The notes under the pieces: model-generated
Databases searched by the model: none
Told to the model about the DNA's origin: nothing
What the model saw: the letters and a program-made list of their open reading frames with translations, nothing else
Shown: piece after piece, positions 12,244 to 23,232 of the stretch
Layout of the letters: the number at the start of each line of letters is the position of its first letter
Numbering within the stretch: the stretch's first letter is position 1
Translations under genes and position numbers: made by a program
NCBI GenBank assembly: GCA_002964805.2
Contig: PUDQ02000027.1
Span: forward strand, 310,001 to 374,000
DNA length: 64,000 nt
Reading direction: 5' to 3'
Source: Trametes villosa
Lineage: Eukaryota; Basidiomycota; Agaricomycetes; Polyporales; Polyporaceae

Positions 12244-12879
12244 ATGTCCACTAGGCAACAACTCCGTCCGTCAGAAGGCTCGCGGACTCTCACCGTCCAA
12301 GACAATCAGCCGCGCGAAGAGGAGTCACAGAGCGAGGCCGAGTCCTCCGCCGTCGGCACGCTCCGCCTCCGCGGAGCTCCCAGAAACCGCCCGCGCGTCG
12401 TGTGGCGCGAGGACGTGGTGGACAACGAGGGCGCGGGCAAGAAGAAGTCGAAGAGTGCGTGCCGAGTGTCTCCACCCGTGCATGATCCGTGCTCACATTT
12501 CTTACGACTACGCAGTTTGCTGCATTTACCACAAGCCACGGCAGTTCGACGAGTCTTCCTCGGACGAGTCGTCTGACGATGACTCGGATTCCTCGTGCGA
12601 CAGCCGCGTCCCCAGACGCCATCGCCATAATCACGACCATGATCATGACCACGACCACGACGACCACGCGGACGGTCCCAGTCATGGAACAGCCACAAGG
12701 GACGGCCAAGGCAGCGGAGTCGTCCACGAGCTAGAGAGTGACTCGGACGACGGGAACGCGTATGAGCGTATGCCTCGCAAGAAGCCCAAGAGCCACAAGA
12801 ATGCCCCGCAGAAGAATTGTGAGTCAATCGTTTCCTGCTATTGAAACCTCCGCTGACCCTCTTGTGCGACACAGCGTAG
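12244..12879 (+). CDS. YPI1: Type 1 protein phosphatase inhibitor (inhibitor-3/YPI1 family)
   Basis: Small, largely disordered nuclear regulator that binds the PP1 catalytic subunit. Exons: 12244-12454, 12516-12818, 12875-12879; 172 aa (if the last intron is not used the protein ends KNCESIVSCY instead). The family core is LRLRGAPRNRPRVVWREDVV, with RVVW as the RVxF-type PP1-docking motif, followed over the intron by KSKICCIYHKPRQFDESS, the conserved Cys-Cys-Ile-Tyr-His block of inhibitor-3. The C-terminal half is species-specific: an acidic serine stretch (SSDESSDDDSDSS) and a run of alternating His and Asp (HNHDHDHDHDHDDH) that could bind metal. Ends in basic KKPKSHKN. Confidence 0.92.
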
Positions 12880-13003
12880 TATTGGCGTGTTGTATCGACC
12901 AGCTTGGAGCTACGCACAGTTTGTACGATATAATTATGACATTTCGGCGCTGACCACAGGATATGCACGCTCCACGACCATTCTCTCTACACCGTCGGAT
13001 CTC

Positions 13004-13984
13004 TCATTCAATCCCCAATCTTCCCTTTACAGGCTCAAGCTCAAACGTATCCCAAAACTCCCTGCTGTCCATCGCGCGCCCGATGAGCTCCGGCGACCTC
13101 GGAAGACCCCTGATCCCCTCCTCGCGCAGCAACTCCCGGACCCAGCGCGGCTGCTTACCCTCCTCGCCCCACGCCGACGCCAGATCCCACCAGTCGTGCA
13201 CGCGCAGGTCTGTGAGGAGCCAGCGCTGGCCCGAAGCGCGATCAAAGTGCGCGTGCACCGCGAGTATTGCGCGCGCGACGTCGAGCCCGTGGATCATGTG
13301 GACGCTGCCCTGTACGTGCGCGAGACTGTTAGTGCGGTGGGCTGACTGCGTTATGGGGCACACTGGCACCTTTTTCTTGAGTGCTTCCTTGCTTGGGGCG
13401 ACGCGGGAAATCCAGTTCCTTGGTTGTCTTGGTCCGCCCCAGAGACCGCACAGGTTGAGTACTGTGGTTGGCACTTTGGGCGCGAGCGCGAGGAGCTCCG
13501 TCTCAGCTCGTGCGCGGTCGTTCGTCTCGTCGAACTTTGAGTGGCGGTCGGTCCACACATGTCCCTCTGGCTTCAAAGTAGGCCCGCCCTAACCATGACC
13601 ACGACGGCACCATAAGCACCCACTCTCAGACGTCCCTACACCTCCATAAGCAACTCAAGTACTCACATCCCAGATGCCCGTCGACCCGAGCTGCACAAAC
13701 GCCGTCTTCGGGCCCTCGGGGTGCGTCTCGCGGAACAGCGTGACCAGCCGCTCGGACGCGCCCGCGACGCGGATCGGGAACGTGATGAGCACGGTGTGCG
13801 CGTTGGGCAGCGCCTGGAACGGCGCGGGGTTCGTCGAGTGCGGGTCGAACTCGAACGCGATCGTGTCGTCGCGGCCCGCGCGCGAGGTCGCGGCGTGCGA
13901 GAGCCCGCGCTCTGTCGTGAGCGGGATGAGGAAGGTGGACGTCCAGCCCGCGCCGAGGATGAGCAGGTCGACGGTTGAGCGCAT
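13004..13984 (-). CDS. NAD(P)-binding Rossmann-fold protein, epimerase/YeeZ-like
   Basis: Probable cytosolic NAD(P)-dependent oxidoreductase or epimerase-like protein of unknown substrate. Exons (minus strand): 13984-13667, 13570-13370, 13309-13004; 274 aa. The N-terminus MRSTVDLLILGAGWTSTFLI carries the glycine-rich Rossmann loop (GAGWTS), and TRAGRDDTIAFEFDP and TVLITFPI follow as in the YeeZ/SDR-like group. The middle has VLNLCGLWGGPRQPRNW and the end WDTFELEP. An upstream in-frame ATG (14116) would add 44 residues including a polyproline run, but a TATA-like ATAATATA lies between the two ATGs, so 13984 is preferred. Substrate cannot be inferred from sequence. Confidence 0.75.
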
Positions 13985-14301
13985 CGCGGTGGTGGTGGGA
14001 GGTGGTGGTGGTGGTGCGGGAGCAAGGTCACGGTGTGAATGGGGCGGGCCCGGGTATATTATGTGGGACCTATGACCGTTCTCAAGCACCTCGATGTCGT
14101 CGTCGGGACTCGACATCGGGCGCCCCACGTGGGGCGTGCGCGGATGGGGTAACTAGATGGCATTGCGTATATATGGTAATGTGGGGGTGTACTGTGCAAC
14201 GACGTAGAAATACATGGGAACAGGCAGGACATATGGCACTCAGTATAACAAGCGTCCGTGTGCAGGGCGGGGAGCGGGAGAGCACCGCCGGAGATACTCT
14301 A
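13985..14301. other. Intergenic stretch between the Rossmann-fold gene and TFG2
   Basis: Contains the presumed Rossmann-gene promoter, including ATAATATA on the minus strand about 70 bp upstream of its ATG, and the TFG2 3' UTR. Confidence 0.45.
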
Positions 14302-15444
14302 TCATGAGACTTCCTCCATGTCGTCGTCATCCTCGTCGTCGTCCTCGTCGTCCATGTTGACGTCCTCTGCTTTGACGTCGTATCCGACGGGGATAGGGAC
14401 GTTCTCCGCCTTGATCTATGCTTCAGGTCAGTACACGAACAGAATGACACTCGCTTGGACGAAGAGTACTCACCCCCTCGCCCTTGTAGTTCGCCAGCAG
14501 CTCCCACGAGCCATTGGACTCTCCGCTGCGGTGCAGGAAGGCGATCTCGCTGAGGACTTCCTTGAGATACGCCTCCGGTTGCTGTGTGCGCTCGCGGAGG
14601 ACCCGGATCGGCCACCGCTCGCGTTCCTGGAACGCACGGAAGAGTTCGTCGAGGAGCTGGTCGCGCGGCATACGCGCCATGCGCTCGAACTGGCCTTTTT
14701 GTGGCTTCGGCTTTCCTCTCTGCAAATGCGTCATGCGTGAGCAGAACATGTAACATACACCACCGCAGAGGATACGCACGACGAGGTTGAAGCCTGCGTG
14801 GTTCTTCGCACCGCTCGTGAGCATGTTGATCTCACCACGGCCGCCAGGGTGCGCGTCCTCGATGCGCTTCGTCGTGCGCTTCGGCGCGTTCGCCGCCCGG
14901 TTGCGCTCCTTCAGCTGGCGGCGGTATCTCTCGGTGAGCGTCGGGCGCATGTTGCACTCGTGCTTGACGGTGCCCGTGAGGATCGTCGTGCGCGCGCGGC
15001 TCGCCGTGCCGGGCTCCTTCTCGCGCTCCGCGACGACGATCTGGTTGTCGACGTTCGGGTTCACCATGTCGAGCTCGTACTCGTCCGGCTCCTCGGGGTG
15101 GCGCGGGTCCGGCGGGAGCGTGAGCACGATGCGCGGGCGCCGCCCGAGCGAGGACTGCGCGTGGTGGTACACGCGGATGCTCGCGAGGTGCACGCCCTCC
15201 TCGTCGATCGCGGACCAGCGCTCCATCAGGTGGCGGGGGATCTTCGCGGGGAGGGAGGGGGCAGCAGCTGTGGGTGGGCAAGTGTGGGGGGCGGACGGGG
15301 CGGGCGCACCTTCACGAGCCACACTTGCCCGAGCCCTGCGTCCATCATGAGCGGCTCGTCCGGGTCGGGCTGGTTGTCGTCGTCGTGCCCGCCGTTGACG
15401 GAGTCGAACTGCTTGCTGTCCTCGTCCATGGCAGTCGAGTCCAT
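14302..15444 (-). CDS. TFG2: Transcription initiation factor IIF, beta subunit (RAP30/Tfg2)
   Basis: General RNA polymerase II factor; with the alpha subunit it recruits Pol II to the preinitiation complex. Exons (minus strand): 15444-15310, 15241-14780, 14719-14474, 14415-14302; 318 aa. The N-terminal dimerisation barrel is visible (LGQVWLVKIPRHLMERW, then VHLASIRVYHH). A central linker follows, with TGTVKHECNMRPTLTERYR, the conserved HEC motif. The C-terminal winged helix reads KPKPQKGQFERMARMPRDQL, ERERWPIRVLRERTQQPEAYL, SEIAFLHRSG and GSWELLANYKGE. The tail is strongly acidic (DDEDDDEDDDDMEEVS). Length and domain order match fungal Tfg2 proteins. Confidence 0.95.
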
Positions 15445-16060
15445 TTTGGATAGGATAGTAAGAGACAAGCTAGAGAGAGCTGTAGTTGTTCAAGAGCAGC
15501 AGGATAGACAGACAGGAGGAACAGCAGACAATCGAGGCGGTGGTGGACGACGAGGACAAGCTGTAGCGAGCGCGAGAACTGCAGCAGTGGTGCGTAAGCG
15601 CCTGCAATCGGCCCGGCGGCAAGCGCGTCGGCACCGCACATCCGCTAGCCGAGTCGAAAGCAGTAGATCGCAGTGCGGGGAAGACTCGGGCGGACTCGCG
15701 GGCTGCAGTGCAGACGGCTACAGTGGAGTGAACCTCATGACTGCAAAGGACCACGATCGGACAGACAGGCGGGAGTTCTAATGGTGTTCATTATTCAAGA
15801 CGTCGTCATAACTGCGGTGGTAATACATCTGGAGTACAAGTCGAAGATGCGGGGTATAACTTAGAGGCATGGGGGGAGGGAAGTATGCACAGCGCGAAGG
15901 GACCGGGTGACGGAAGTACGAAAGCGACCGGAGAAGAGAGCGCGCGACGAACAGAGCGGTGGAGAGGGAGAACGAATGTCCGGGGAGGCGCGAAGGCACC
16001 CAGTGCGATGCGCGCGAGAGACGATCGACGTCTGAGGATCCGCCAAATGGCAGGAACGGC
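15445..16060. other. Intergenic stretch upstream of TFG2
   Basis: Holds the TFG2 promoter and the 3' UTR of the MYND gene. No other gene or repeat recognised. Confidence 0.5.
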
Positions 16061-17045
16061 TCATCCGTAGACGATGCTGCAGAAAAAAAATACGTCAGCG
16101 GCTGGCGACGACACGGTAGAATAGATGGCTCACCCCCTCGGCGTCGTCGATATGGGCTTGAAGTCTGTCCGGCCGGACTCGACGTAGTGCTGGAGCACCT
16201 GCGGCCAGTCCTCGCGCATGTCCCACGAGATGCGGGATGGCGAGTCGACTTCGACGGGCATGACCTGGCTGATCTCGCCGCACTGGATGATGATGACCAC
16301 GCAGCCGATGCCGCCGCTCTTGCGGCACCGCTCCTCGCGGCGCATGATGTCCTGGCCCACGAGGGGGTCGGTGTCGGTCACGTATGTCCTCGGGACGACG
16401 TGCGTCGCCTTGATCGAGAAGCTGCGGGAGGCGTTGACGTCAGCGGCTGGCCGTATACAGGTGTACAAGGTTCGCAAGTACTCACCGACGGAGGGAGTCT
16501 GATGCGGAGTGGCGGTAGTTGAGTTCGATCAGGAGGGCGTTTTGGCGGATGTTGGACGGTATCCGCTTGAGCTGGAGCGCCTGGAAGCCCGTCCAGCTGA
16601 GGAGGGAAGAGTGTGCGGAGACAAACTTCCGGAGGCCCTTGACGAGGCCCTCGTCCATCGCGCCGGGGCCGGGCTGCTTCGCGCCGCGCGTGAGCTCGGC
16701 CGTGTGTTGGCAGATGGGCTTGTGCGATGGCCAGTGGGCTTTCTGGCAGTCTTGGGACTGAAGACAGCAAGGTTAGCTACGGTGCAGCCGATACATCTAG
16801 CGAGGAGACTCACGCAGTACTGGGTGATCATCTGCAGAGGGAGATCGGGCGAGGTCAGTGAACAAGATCGGGATGAGAGCACTGCTCGGACTCACGCAGC
16901 CACCGCACATTCTGAAACGGGCGATGTGTGGTTGCTCGACGGAGCCGCAGTGGTCGCAGATGCGATAGCCGCGCTGCTTAGGGGGCGCATGGGCCGGAGC
17001 GGTGAAGTAGTTGGCGGCGGCGGGTTGGGCGTATACGGCAGCCAT
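16061..17045 (-). CDS. MYND-type zinc-finger protein
   Basis: Protein-interaction or regulatory protein of unknown partner. Exons (minus strand): 17045-16896, 16831-16814 (18 nt), 16757-16486, 16421-16134, 16076-16061; 247 aa. The MYND finger is split over the first three exons: CDHC, CGGC, YCSQDC and HWPSHKPIC give ligands Cys30, Cys33, Cys47, Cys50, Cys56, Cys60, His68 and Cys72, the family spacing. The rest (HSSLLSWTGFQALQLKRIP; DIMRREERCRKSGGIGCVV; RISWDMREDWPQVLQHYVES) resembles other basidiomycete MYND proteins but no catalytic domain such as SET is present. The last exon codes IVYG-stop. Confidence 0.85.
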
Positions 17046-17126
17046 TTCGGCGAGGAGGAGCGGGCGGATTTGGCGGGGTGAACCTGATCGACGGTGAGTC
17101 GTGCTGACTCGGCCATGGCTGGAGCA

Positions 17127-17134
17127 CTTTTATA
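17127..17134 (-). promoter_or_regulatory. TATA box of the MYND gene
   Basis: TATAAAAG on the minus strand, 82-89 bp upstream of the ATG at 17045. Confidence 0.5.
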
Positions 17135-18080
17135 GCGAGCTGCATGGCTGGCGTGAATATTCGGCGCGGTGGTATGTGGAACGCGGTCTGAGCAAAGTCG
17201 CAGCGCTTGTGGCCAATTGTAATCGGCGCGGGCGCCTGCGCGCGTGCCTTCCATTCTGGGCGGGGGCGATTGCCGATGCGGTCTTGTCTTTTTGTTTCTG
17301 AGCTCACGCGTCGCGCCTCGCGCCGACGCACTCCGCCCGTTTATTGTCTCGCCCGCGTTCTCGAAAGTAATATCGCCCCGTTCTGCGCCCCGACACAAAA
17401 GATCCATCGACAGCGTGCATACGCCCCCATCCCGCATAACAAAAAGCCCGGCCCGCATCACTTTTTGTCTTGTCTTCGCTCTGGCAACCACACGTACTTC
17501 TCGAACCTCCGCTGTCCCACCGCTCTCCAGGAAGACCTGCTCATGATGCCTCGAGTCGGCATCTGTCAGTGCTGCGGTACTGCAGTGCGGTCGTCGAACT
17601 TCTCCGCACCGCTCAATCTTCGCGCACCGGTGCGGAAGTCTGGGCGCACGTCTGGTCGAATCGCAGGCCTGAGACTGACAGACTGACGGTGCACGAGGCG
17701 TCTCAGAGCATCAGGCCTCACGCTCGACCCTGAAGTCGAGCTACCGGGCTTACCTCCGAAACTCTACCGGTCCAAATCCTCGGTCTACCCTCTGCAAACC
17801 TGGGCGCCGCGCTTGCGAAGGCGAGCCACCTGGCACCCGAGAAGATCGACTCGATGCCAGAGGAGGAGCCCGGATGCTATAACCTGCACGGCGCTGCGGT
17901 TCCTCTCTACCACCGGAGCCTAGGGGAGCTCGGAGTTGCGGCAACTCTTGTACTCTGGGGCGTTGATCACCTGAGAAGAGCTGCGTAACGTTGAACCTAC
18001 CGCACGCCGGCGGCACATCTGTGCCCGATTATGACATGCGGTGCCTCTTCCTGAACACATTGCGTCCACCCGTCATGCAG

Positions 18081-18462
18081 TTCGTCTCGTTCTTGAACCT
18101 TGTACATCAACGGGCGGTGCGCGCAGACGGCATGCTGGAATTCTAACAGGTACGCCTACATCACTAATGTGCTCTATATATGCATCCTCACTTTGTATTA
18201 GTATGACCCTGAAACCACAGAAGAGCGGCGTTGCAGTGGTGGCAACAGTTGAACTCGATGTGCAGGGTCGTTCTTCTCGTTCTTGAACCTTGTACACCAG
18301 CGGTCAGTACACATAGATGGCATGTTGATTTCCTATGAGGTATGTTCATATGAAACCCTGCATCGTATTTATTCTTATACATCACGCATCAGTAGCGCAA
18401 TGAAACCACATATGAGCAGGGTTTCGGTGGCGGTAACAGTCATATTCGACATGCAGGGTCGT
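18081..18462 (+). repeat. Diverged tandem duplication, unit about 190 bp
   Basis: Copy 1 (18081-18270) and copy 2 (18271-18462) both begin with TCGTTCTTGAACCTTGTACA, share the string GGCATG near base 45, and end with a CGA(T/C)(G/A)TGCAGGGTCG block. Alignment by eye shows mostly substitutions, so the duplication is old. No function known. Confidence 0.7.
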
Positions 18463-19591
18463 GCGGTTTGACAGGGCGGCCGCGAACTCGAGGCCTTCCA
18501 ACCATCCGAAGACTCCGCAACGAGTCCGAGAAATCTGTGGGATGACACAAGCCTCCACCTCGGCGTTTCTGGGAAAGGGACCTGGGTTCACCGATCTTCT
18601 CAGAGTTACCGATGCAAGATATCCTTAGGTCAGAAATTATATCTCGGAATGTTGGAGGCGTGTCCGGAGCAACGTGAAGGGCCCCCTTGGGCGTGTAGCG
18701 CCGCCACTGGTGGAACGCTGAGTTGGGATTGCATCTCCTCGTGTCCTCCCCGGGTAGTAGGCTCCGGTTCGTGTTAGAGCTCCGTTGGATCCTAGCGCTC
18801 TAGACGTCAGCCTGAGATGTACCTTTGGCTACAAACTTGTGAGTGCTGTTCAGTTTGGTTTCCGTGTCTGCCTGCTGACAACCTGTCGGAAGGCCGACTC
18901 TACCTAGTGAACGAAAGGTGTCCTGCACGCAAGTTGACCCTTGGTCTCGGTGACGCCTGGCTCCAGGACTGTCCGAGGTGCGCCTCTTGCATTGAGTTCG
19001 CATGGTAGGTGTCCCCCGAGGGTGGGACTGGTCATACCGCAGGGCTGTGGCTGATTCGCGCGACGCTGAGCCCGAGGTTCAAGCGGGCCTGCATTCTCCA
19101 CCGGGAGCGCTCCTCCTTCACCGCATCTCCCACTCATACAGACGCTCTCTCAAGAGGCGAACGGCGTTCTCATGACGCGTTGTTCGAGGCGATGTCCAAG
19201 ATCCGTATGGCCCAGCACCCCTCTTGGCGCCATAATGGCGCGTAACAGCCTCGGTAAGCCGTCAGGTGCGTCCTTCGCTAGCACACGCGCGTTTGGCCTC
19301 TCAAGCAAGTGAGTTGCTTTGCCTTCCGATTTTCGACACTTCGCTCAAGTACACTGACCGCCTCGGTGACGCGATTGGATGAACTGCCAGCGCTTACCGA
19401 GAGGCGGGGGCGGGAGGTCGATCAGGGGTACTGCGGGGTCGGGATGGCCCGGATTGGGTGGACCGCCTGTGCCAAGTATGTCAGCCACAGGCCACGGCCG
19501 AGATCTGGATGGAACACACAGTCAGAACTTTTCCGCGTCAACTCATACCCTCATCGCGACCATCTCCGGCGTCGGCCCTCTTCAAAATGTC

Positions 19592-19597
19592 TATAAG
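19592..19597 (+). promoter_or_regulatory. TATA-like element of IDO
   Basis: TATAAG about 136 bp upstream of the ATG at 19733. Position is plausible, strength modest. Confidence 0.35.
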
Positions 19598-19732
19598 CCA
19601 AGCCGTGTCCCGCGTCCCGCGCGGACCTCACTCTGCATCGGACCACACATTTCATCACCGTCCGCCCCGCCCTCCTGACTCTAAGATCCGCCCACTGCTG
19701 TCAGGAGGCCCGCGCCCGCACCCGACAATAAA

Positions 19733-21256
19733 ATGGAAAACCTGCCGCCGATGCATTTCCTCAACCTTCCGCGGCCAGACGCGTTCGCTCCGACGCTCGA
19801 GGGCGCGCCAGACACGACCACGCTCGCAGCGCATGATTTCGACGTCGATACCCGCACCGGTTTCATGCCCCCAGAACCTCCGCTCACCCGTCTGCCGAGC
19901 GACTGGGAGCCATGGGAGGCCGTCCTAGAGGACGCGATCCGGAGCAAGCTGCAGCATGCGGACAGGCCGGGTGTGTCGGACGAGGAGCAGGAGAAGTCTG
20001 AGCGATGGCGCAACCGGGTCCGCGAGGTTAGCTTCTCACCGTCGAGATCTTGGACGGGCCGCTAAGCCGCACGCACATCCCGACAGCTCCCGATTTTGTC
20101 CACGAAAGACCTGAAGACTTCAGAAATCCTCCTCCGTCGCGCGCACCATGTCCTGGCATGGATCATGCACTTCTACGTGCACACCACCCCTATGACCATC
20201 CGCAATATCCATATACCCCCACCCATCACCGTTCCCCACCTCCAAGTCTGCGCGCAACTGCAACTCCCACCCGTTCTCACGTATTCAGACGACGTGCTCT
20301 ATAACTGGGCATTCAAGACACCGCCGGCTTCCGGCGTCCCGTTCGTGCCTAAGCAGCAGCTACACAACCTCCGCTGCGTCACGCTCTTCACCGGCACGCG
20401 CGACGAGGAGGAGTTCTACCTCTCCTCCGCGCGCATCGAGCTCCGCGGCGTGGAGGCGCTCTCCGTCATGCGCGCGATCATGGACGAGGCCTTCGCGGGC
20501 GACGCCATCGCCGTCCGCCGCATCACGGCGTACCTCCGCGCGCTCGCGGCGGTCATCGGCGACATGCAGCAGCTGCTCGCGGGCGTGCGCGACGGGTGCG
20601 ACCCACAGTTCTTCTACGACGAGATCCGGCCCTGGTTCAAGGGCGCGGACTCGGACACCACGGGCCGCAAGTGGGTGTTCGACGGCATCGAGCTCGACCC
20701 GGCGCTCGCGGAGCCCACCGAGCTGTCCGGCCCCAGCGCGGGCCAGAGCTCGCTCATCCACGCGCTCGACATCTTCCTCGGCGTGGACCGGTACTCGCAC
20801 ACGAACTTCCCCACCGGCCGCCCGCAGCGCGCCGCCTCCTCTTCCACGGGCGCCCCAGCCCCAGCCCCAGTCGCTCCGACGACGGCGGCGTTCAGCTCCG
20901 CGCCCGGGCCGCCGAAGGTGCCCTTCCTGACGCGCATGCAGTCGTACATGCCGCGCCACCACCGCGCGTTCCTCCGCCACCTGCAGGCGAACCCGCGCCC
21001 GCTGCGCGCGCTCGTGGAGCAGTCGGACGACCTGGCGCTGCGCGAGGCGTACGACGTCGCGGTGACGGCGCTGAAGGAGTTCCGCGACGAGCACGTGCGC
21101 ATCGTCGCGCTGTACATCCTCATCCCTTCAAGGAAGGCTGCGGGCGTCGCGCAGGAGGCGGGCGGGGTGCCGTTGGGCACGGGAGGGACGGACGCATTCC
21201 AGTTTGTGAAGGGCGTCAGGGACCAGACTGCTGGCGCGCTGCTTCGACACTCATAG
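19733..21256 (+). CDS. IDO: Indoleamine 2,3-dioxygenase family protein
   Basis: Haem dioxygenase opening the indole ring of L-tryptophan to N-formylkynurenine, the first step of the kynurenine route to NAD. Exons: 19733-20026 and 20087-21256; 487 aa. Family landmarks in order: ATG-proximal DFDVDTRTGFMP; HFYVHTTP; FVPKQQLHNLRCVTLFTGTRD; FYDEIRPWFKG; SGPSAGQSSLIHALDIFLGV; FLTRMQSYMPRHHRAFLRHL; and LREAYDVAVTALKEFRDEHVRIVALYILIP spread over the C-terminus. His434 in DEHVRIV matches the proximal haem ligand of animal IDO. A short Ala/Pro/Ser linker (APAPAPVAPTTAA) interrupts the catalytic region before FLTRM, as in several fungal IDOs. One intron only. Confidence 0.93.
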
Positions 21257-21603
21257 CGTGCGATGTTCTTCGTTTGTATATAGAGCTTTCTGTACTGTAG
21301 CATTGATAGTAAAATGGATGTACGATGGAGTACCGCAGGATCGTTGATCATTAATGCGCTACAAGTCTTTGAATGACGTCGAGAAAATCCACTTCCCATC
21401 ATAGCCGCCCACTTTCGCCGGTGTTCACGATGTTCACGATGTAACCGTGCAGTCCTCGTCGCCTCAGAGGCAAAGAACGCCGCGTCTCGCGCAAACTCGA
21501 CGTACAGCAATCACTGATACACATTGGGGTATCCTACATCCGTGATATAGATACATTCACTTTTCTGCGTCCGACCGATACATCCTACCGCGGCCTCAGC
21601 CGC
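21257..21603. other. Convergent 3' region of IDO and the 2OG oxygenase
   Basis: Short gap between convergent genes; nothing beyond presumed 3' UTRs. Confidence 0.5.
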
Positions 21604-23232
21604 TTAAGCGTGCACCTTCTCCTGGAAGCCCGGGAGGATCTGGGCGGTCTCGTACTTCGGGTCGCCGCGGACGATGTTCTTCGTGCGCTGCCACTTCTGC
21701 TTCGCGAACGTCCACTCTGCAAGTGCTCGGGTCAGAGACCGCATCTAGGAGTGAACAAATCATAGGGAAGACATACCCTCCATGGTCGGGATGGGGTTCC
21801 CGCTCTTCTCGAACTCGTTTTGGGTGAAGCCCTCACGCTCAAGCACAGGCGACTTGATCGTCGCGAGCTTGACGTCGTTGTTGGGCCTGCGGAAAGATGT
21901 GTCAAGAAGCGCTGCAAAACAGAATAACGTCCTTGCGCACCTCGAGAAGTACAGGAGACCGAGGCGGTCGACGTGCTCCTGGTCCTTCGGGGGCGAGACA
22001 ACGCTGTGCATCCTTACGTGAGTAACTCAAATCCGTTAGCGAGAGCAGCACTGCGACATACCGGTGGATGGTGCTCCGGACGTATCCGCCAGTAAGGAAC
22101 GTGAGCGCATCGCACGCGTTCACGGTGAGGGTGCCGTCCTGCGGCTTGACCCACTTCCACTCGCCGGTCGCGTGACCCTTGATCTGGAGCGCGGCGACGG
22201 GCTGGCGGAAGAGGAGCGTCCAGGAGCCGAGGTCGGTGTGGCCCTGCACCCACTGCTTGCCGATCTTCTGGTTCTCCTCCGGGGTGTACTTGGAGTACTT
22301 CATGTACCGGAGGTGGTCCTGTAGACGAGGGCGAGAGGTCAGAGAAAACAGAGGGCGCGGTGCGGTTAGGGCGACGTACTTCGCTCTTGATGTCGTACTT
22401 GTGGATGTTCGTGAAGAAGTCCTCGGGGAGCTCGAGAGCGATGGCGAGGATGACGTGCAGGGGGTCGAGAACCTCGGTGTGCAGGGACTGTCACAACGAC
22501 ACCTCGTAAGCAATAGCTCTGAGAGACACCGACGTGAGAAACGTACACGAGCGAACTCCTCGATCTCGGGGAGGTGCTTCTCGAGGAGCTCGGGGTGCGT
22601 GTGCTTGAAGTCGCCGTTGAACTCTGAAGACGCATTCGATAAGATTGAAGGATTTCTATGGTGGTATATGAAAGGGACTCACTCGGGATGTTGTAGATCT
22701 CAACGCGGTCGCGCAGGCCAGTCGCTTGGTCCAGACTAGATGGCTGTTAGCATGAAACGATGATATGCAATATGCACAAGGTGCCATACATGCGACGTCC
22801 AGCGGGTACATAGCCGTTGAAAGCTCCGTTGTCTAAGGGGTGGTTCAGCATGCGTTCGCGGTCGGACCAGTATGACGCGCTACTAACCGAGTCCCTCGGG
22901 AACATACTTCAGCTTCTCCTCGAGGGGCAGGTCGTAGAACTGCTTCCCGAGGGAGAACTGGCGGTTGACCCGCTCTTGGGAGATGTTGAAATTCTTCACG
23001 TAGAAGAAGCCGTGGTGGCGGACGGCCTCGATGAGCTCCTTCGCGAGCTGCTTGTTGCCCTCCGGTGTCCCGTACAAGCTGAAGTCGAGCGTCACCAGGT
23101 CGGCCCAATCGAGATCCTCCTGTAGGCGCGACGATCATCAATTGTAGGTCCAGCGTGTAACATATGGAATGTGCGAACCTTGGTCTCGGGGACGTAATTG
23201 AAAGAACCAAGCTCAGGGACGGGAACAGGCAT
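21604..23232 (-). CDS. 2-oxoglutarate/Fe(II)-dependent oxygenase (isopenicillin N synthase-like)
   Basis: Non-haem iron oxygenase of unknown substrate. Exons (minus strand): 23232-23179, 23119-22888, 22832-22790, 22735-22683, 22623-22547, 22487-22380, 22318-22062, 22003-21941, 21886-21777, 21716-21604; 369 aa. The DIOX N-terminal domain is recognised by AVRHHGFFYVKNFNIS; the double-stranded beta-helix contains GHTDLGSWTLLF (His-x-Asp iron ligands), RSTIHRVV (distal His) and DRLGLLYFSRPN, the strand that carries the 2-oxoglutarate-binding region. Ends ILPGFQEKVHA. This group in fungi includes many secondary-metabolism and flavonoid- or gibberellin-like oxidases. It is divergent from an MFS transporter across a 1.1-kb shared promoter with a GATA dyad. 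Confidence 0.9.

Larger units (their letters stand above)
17135..19732. other. Long gene-poor stretch
   Basis: 2.6 kb without a supportable gene. It contains a diverged tandem duplication (18081-18462) and, at 17756-17988, an open plus-strand frame without ATG or known family. The right end is the IDO promoter. Confidence 0.5.

Noticed and set aside
13985..14116. Upstream ATG extending the Rossmann-fold protein by 44 residues
   Set aside because: The extension is low-complexity (polyproline) and a TATA-like sequence lies between the two ATGs; the downstream ATG places the glycine-rich loop at the normal position.
17756..17988. Open plus-strand frame of about 77 codons in the gene-poor region
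   Set aside because: No ATG, no family and no splice partner found. It could be a gene relic but cannot be supported.
20360..21094. Long minus-strand open frame opposite the IDO gene (244 codons)
   Set aside because: It is an antisense shadow of a GC-rich exon: Arg/Ala/Val-rich, no domain, and IDO on the other strand is clearly real.
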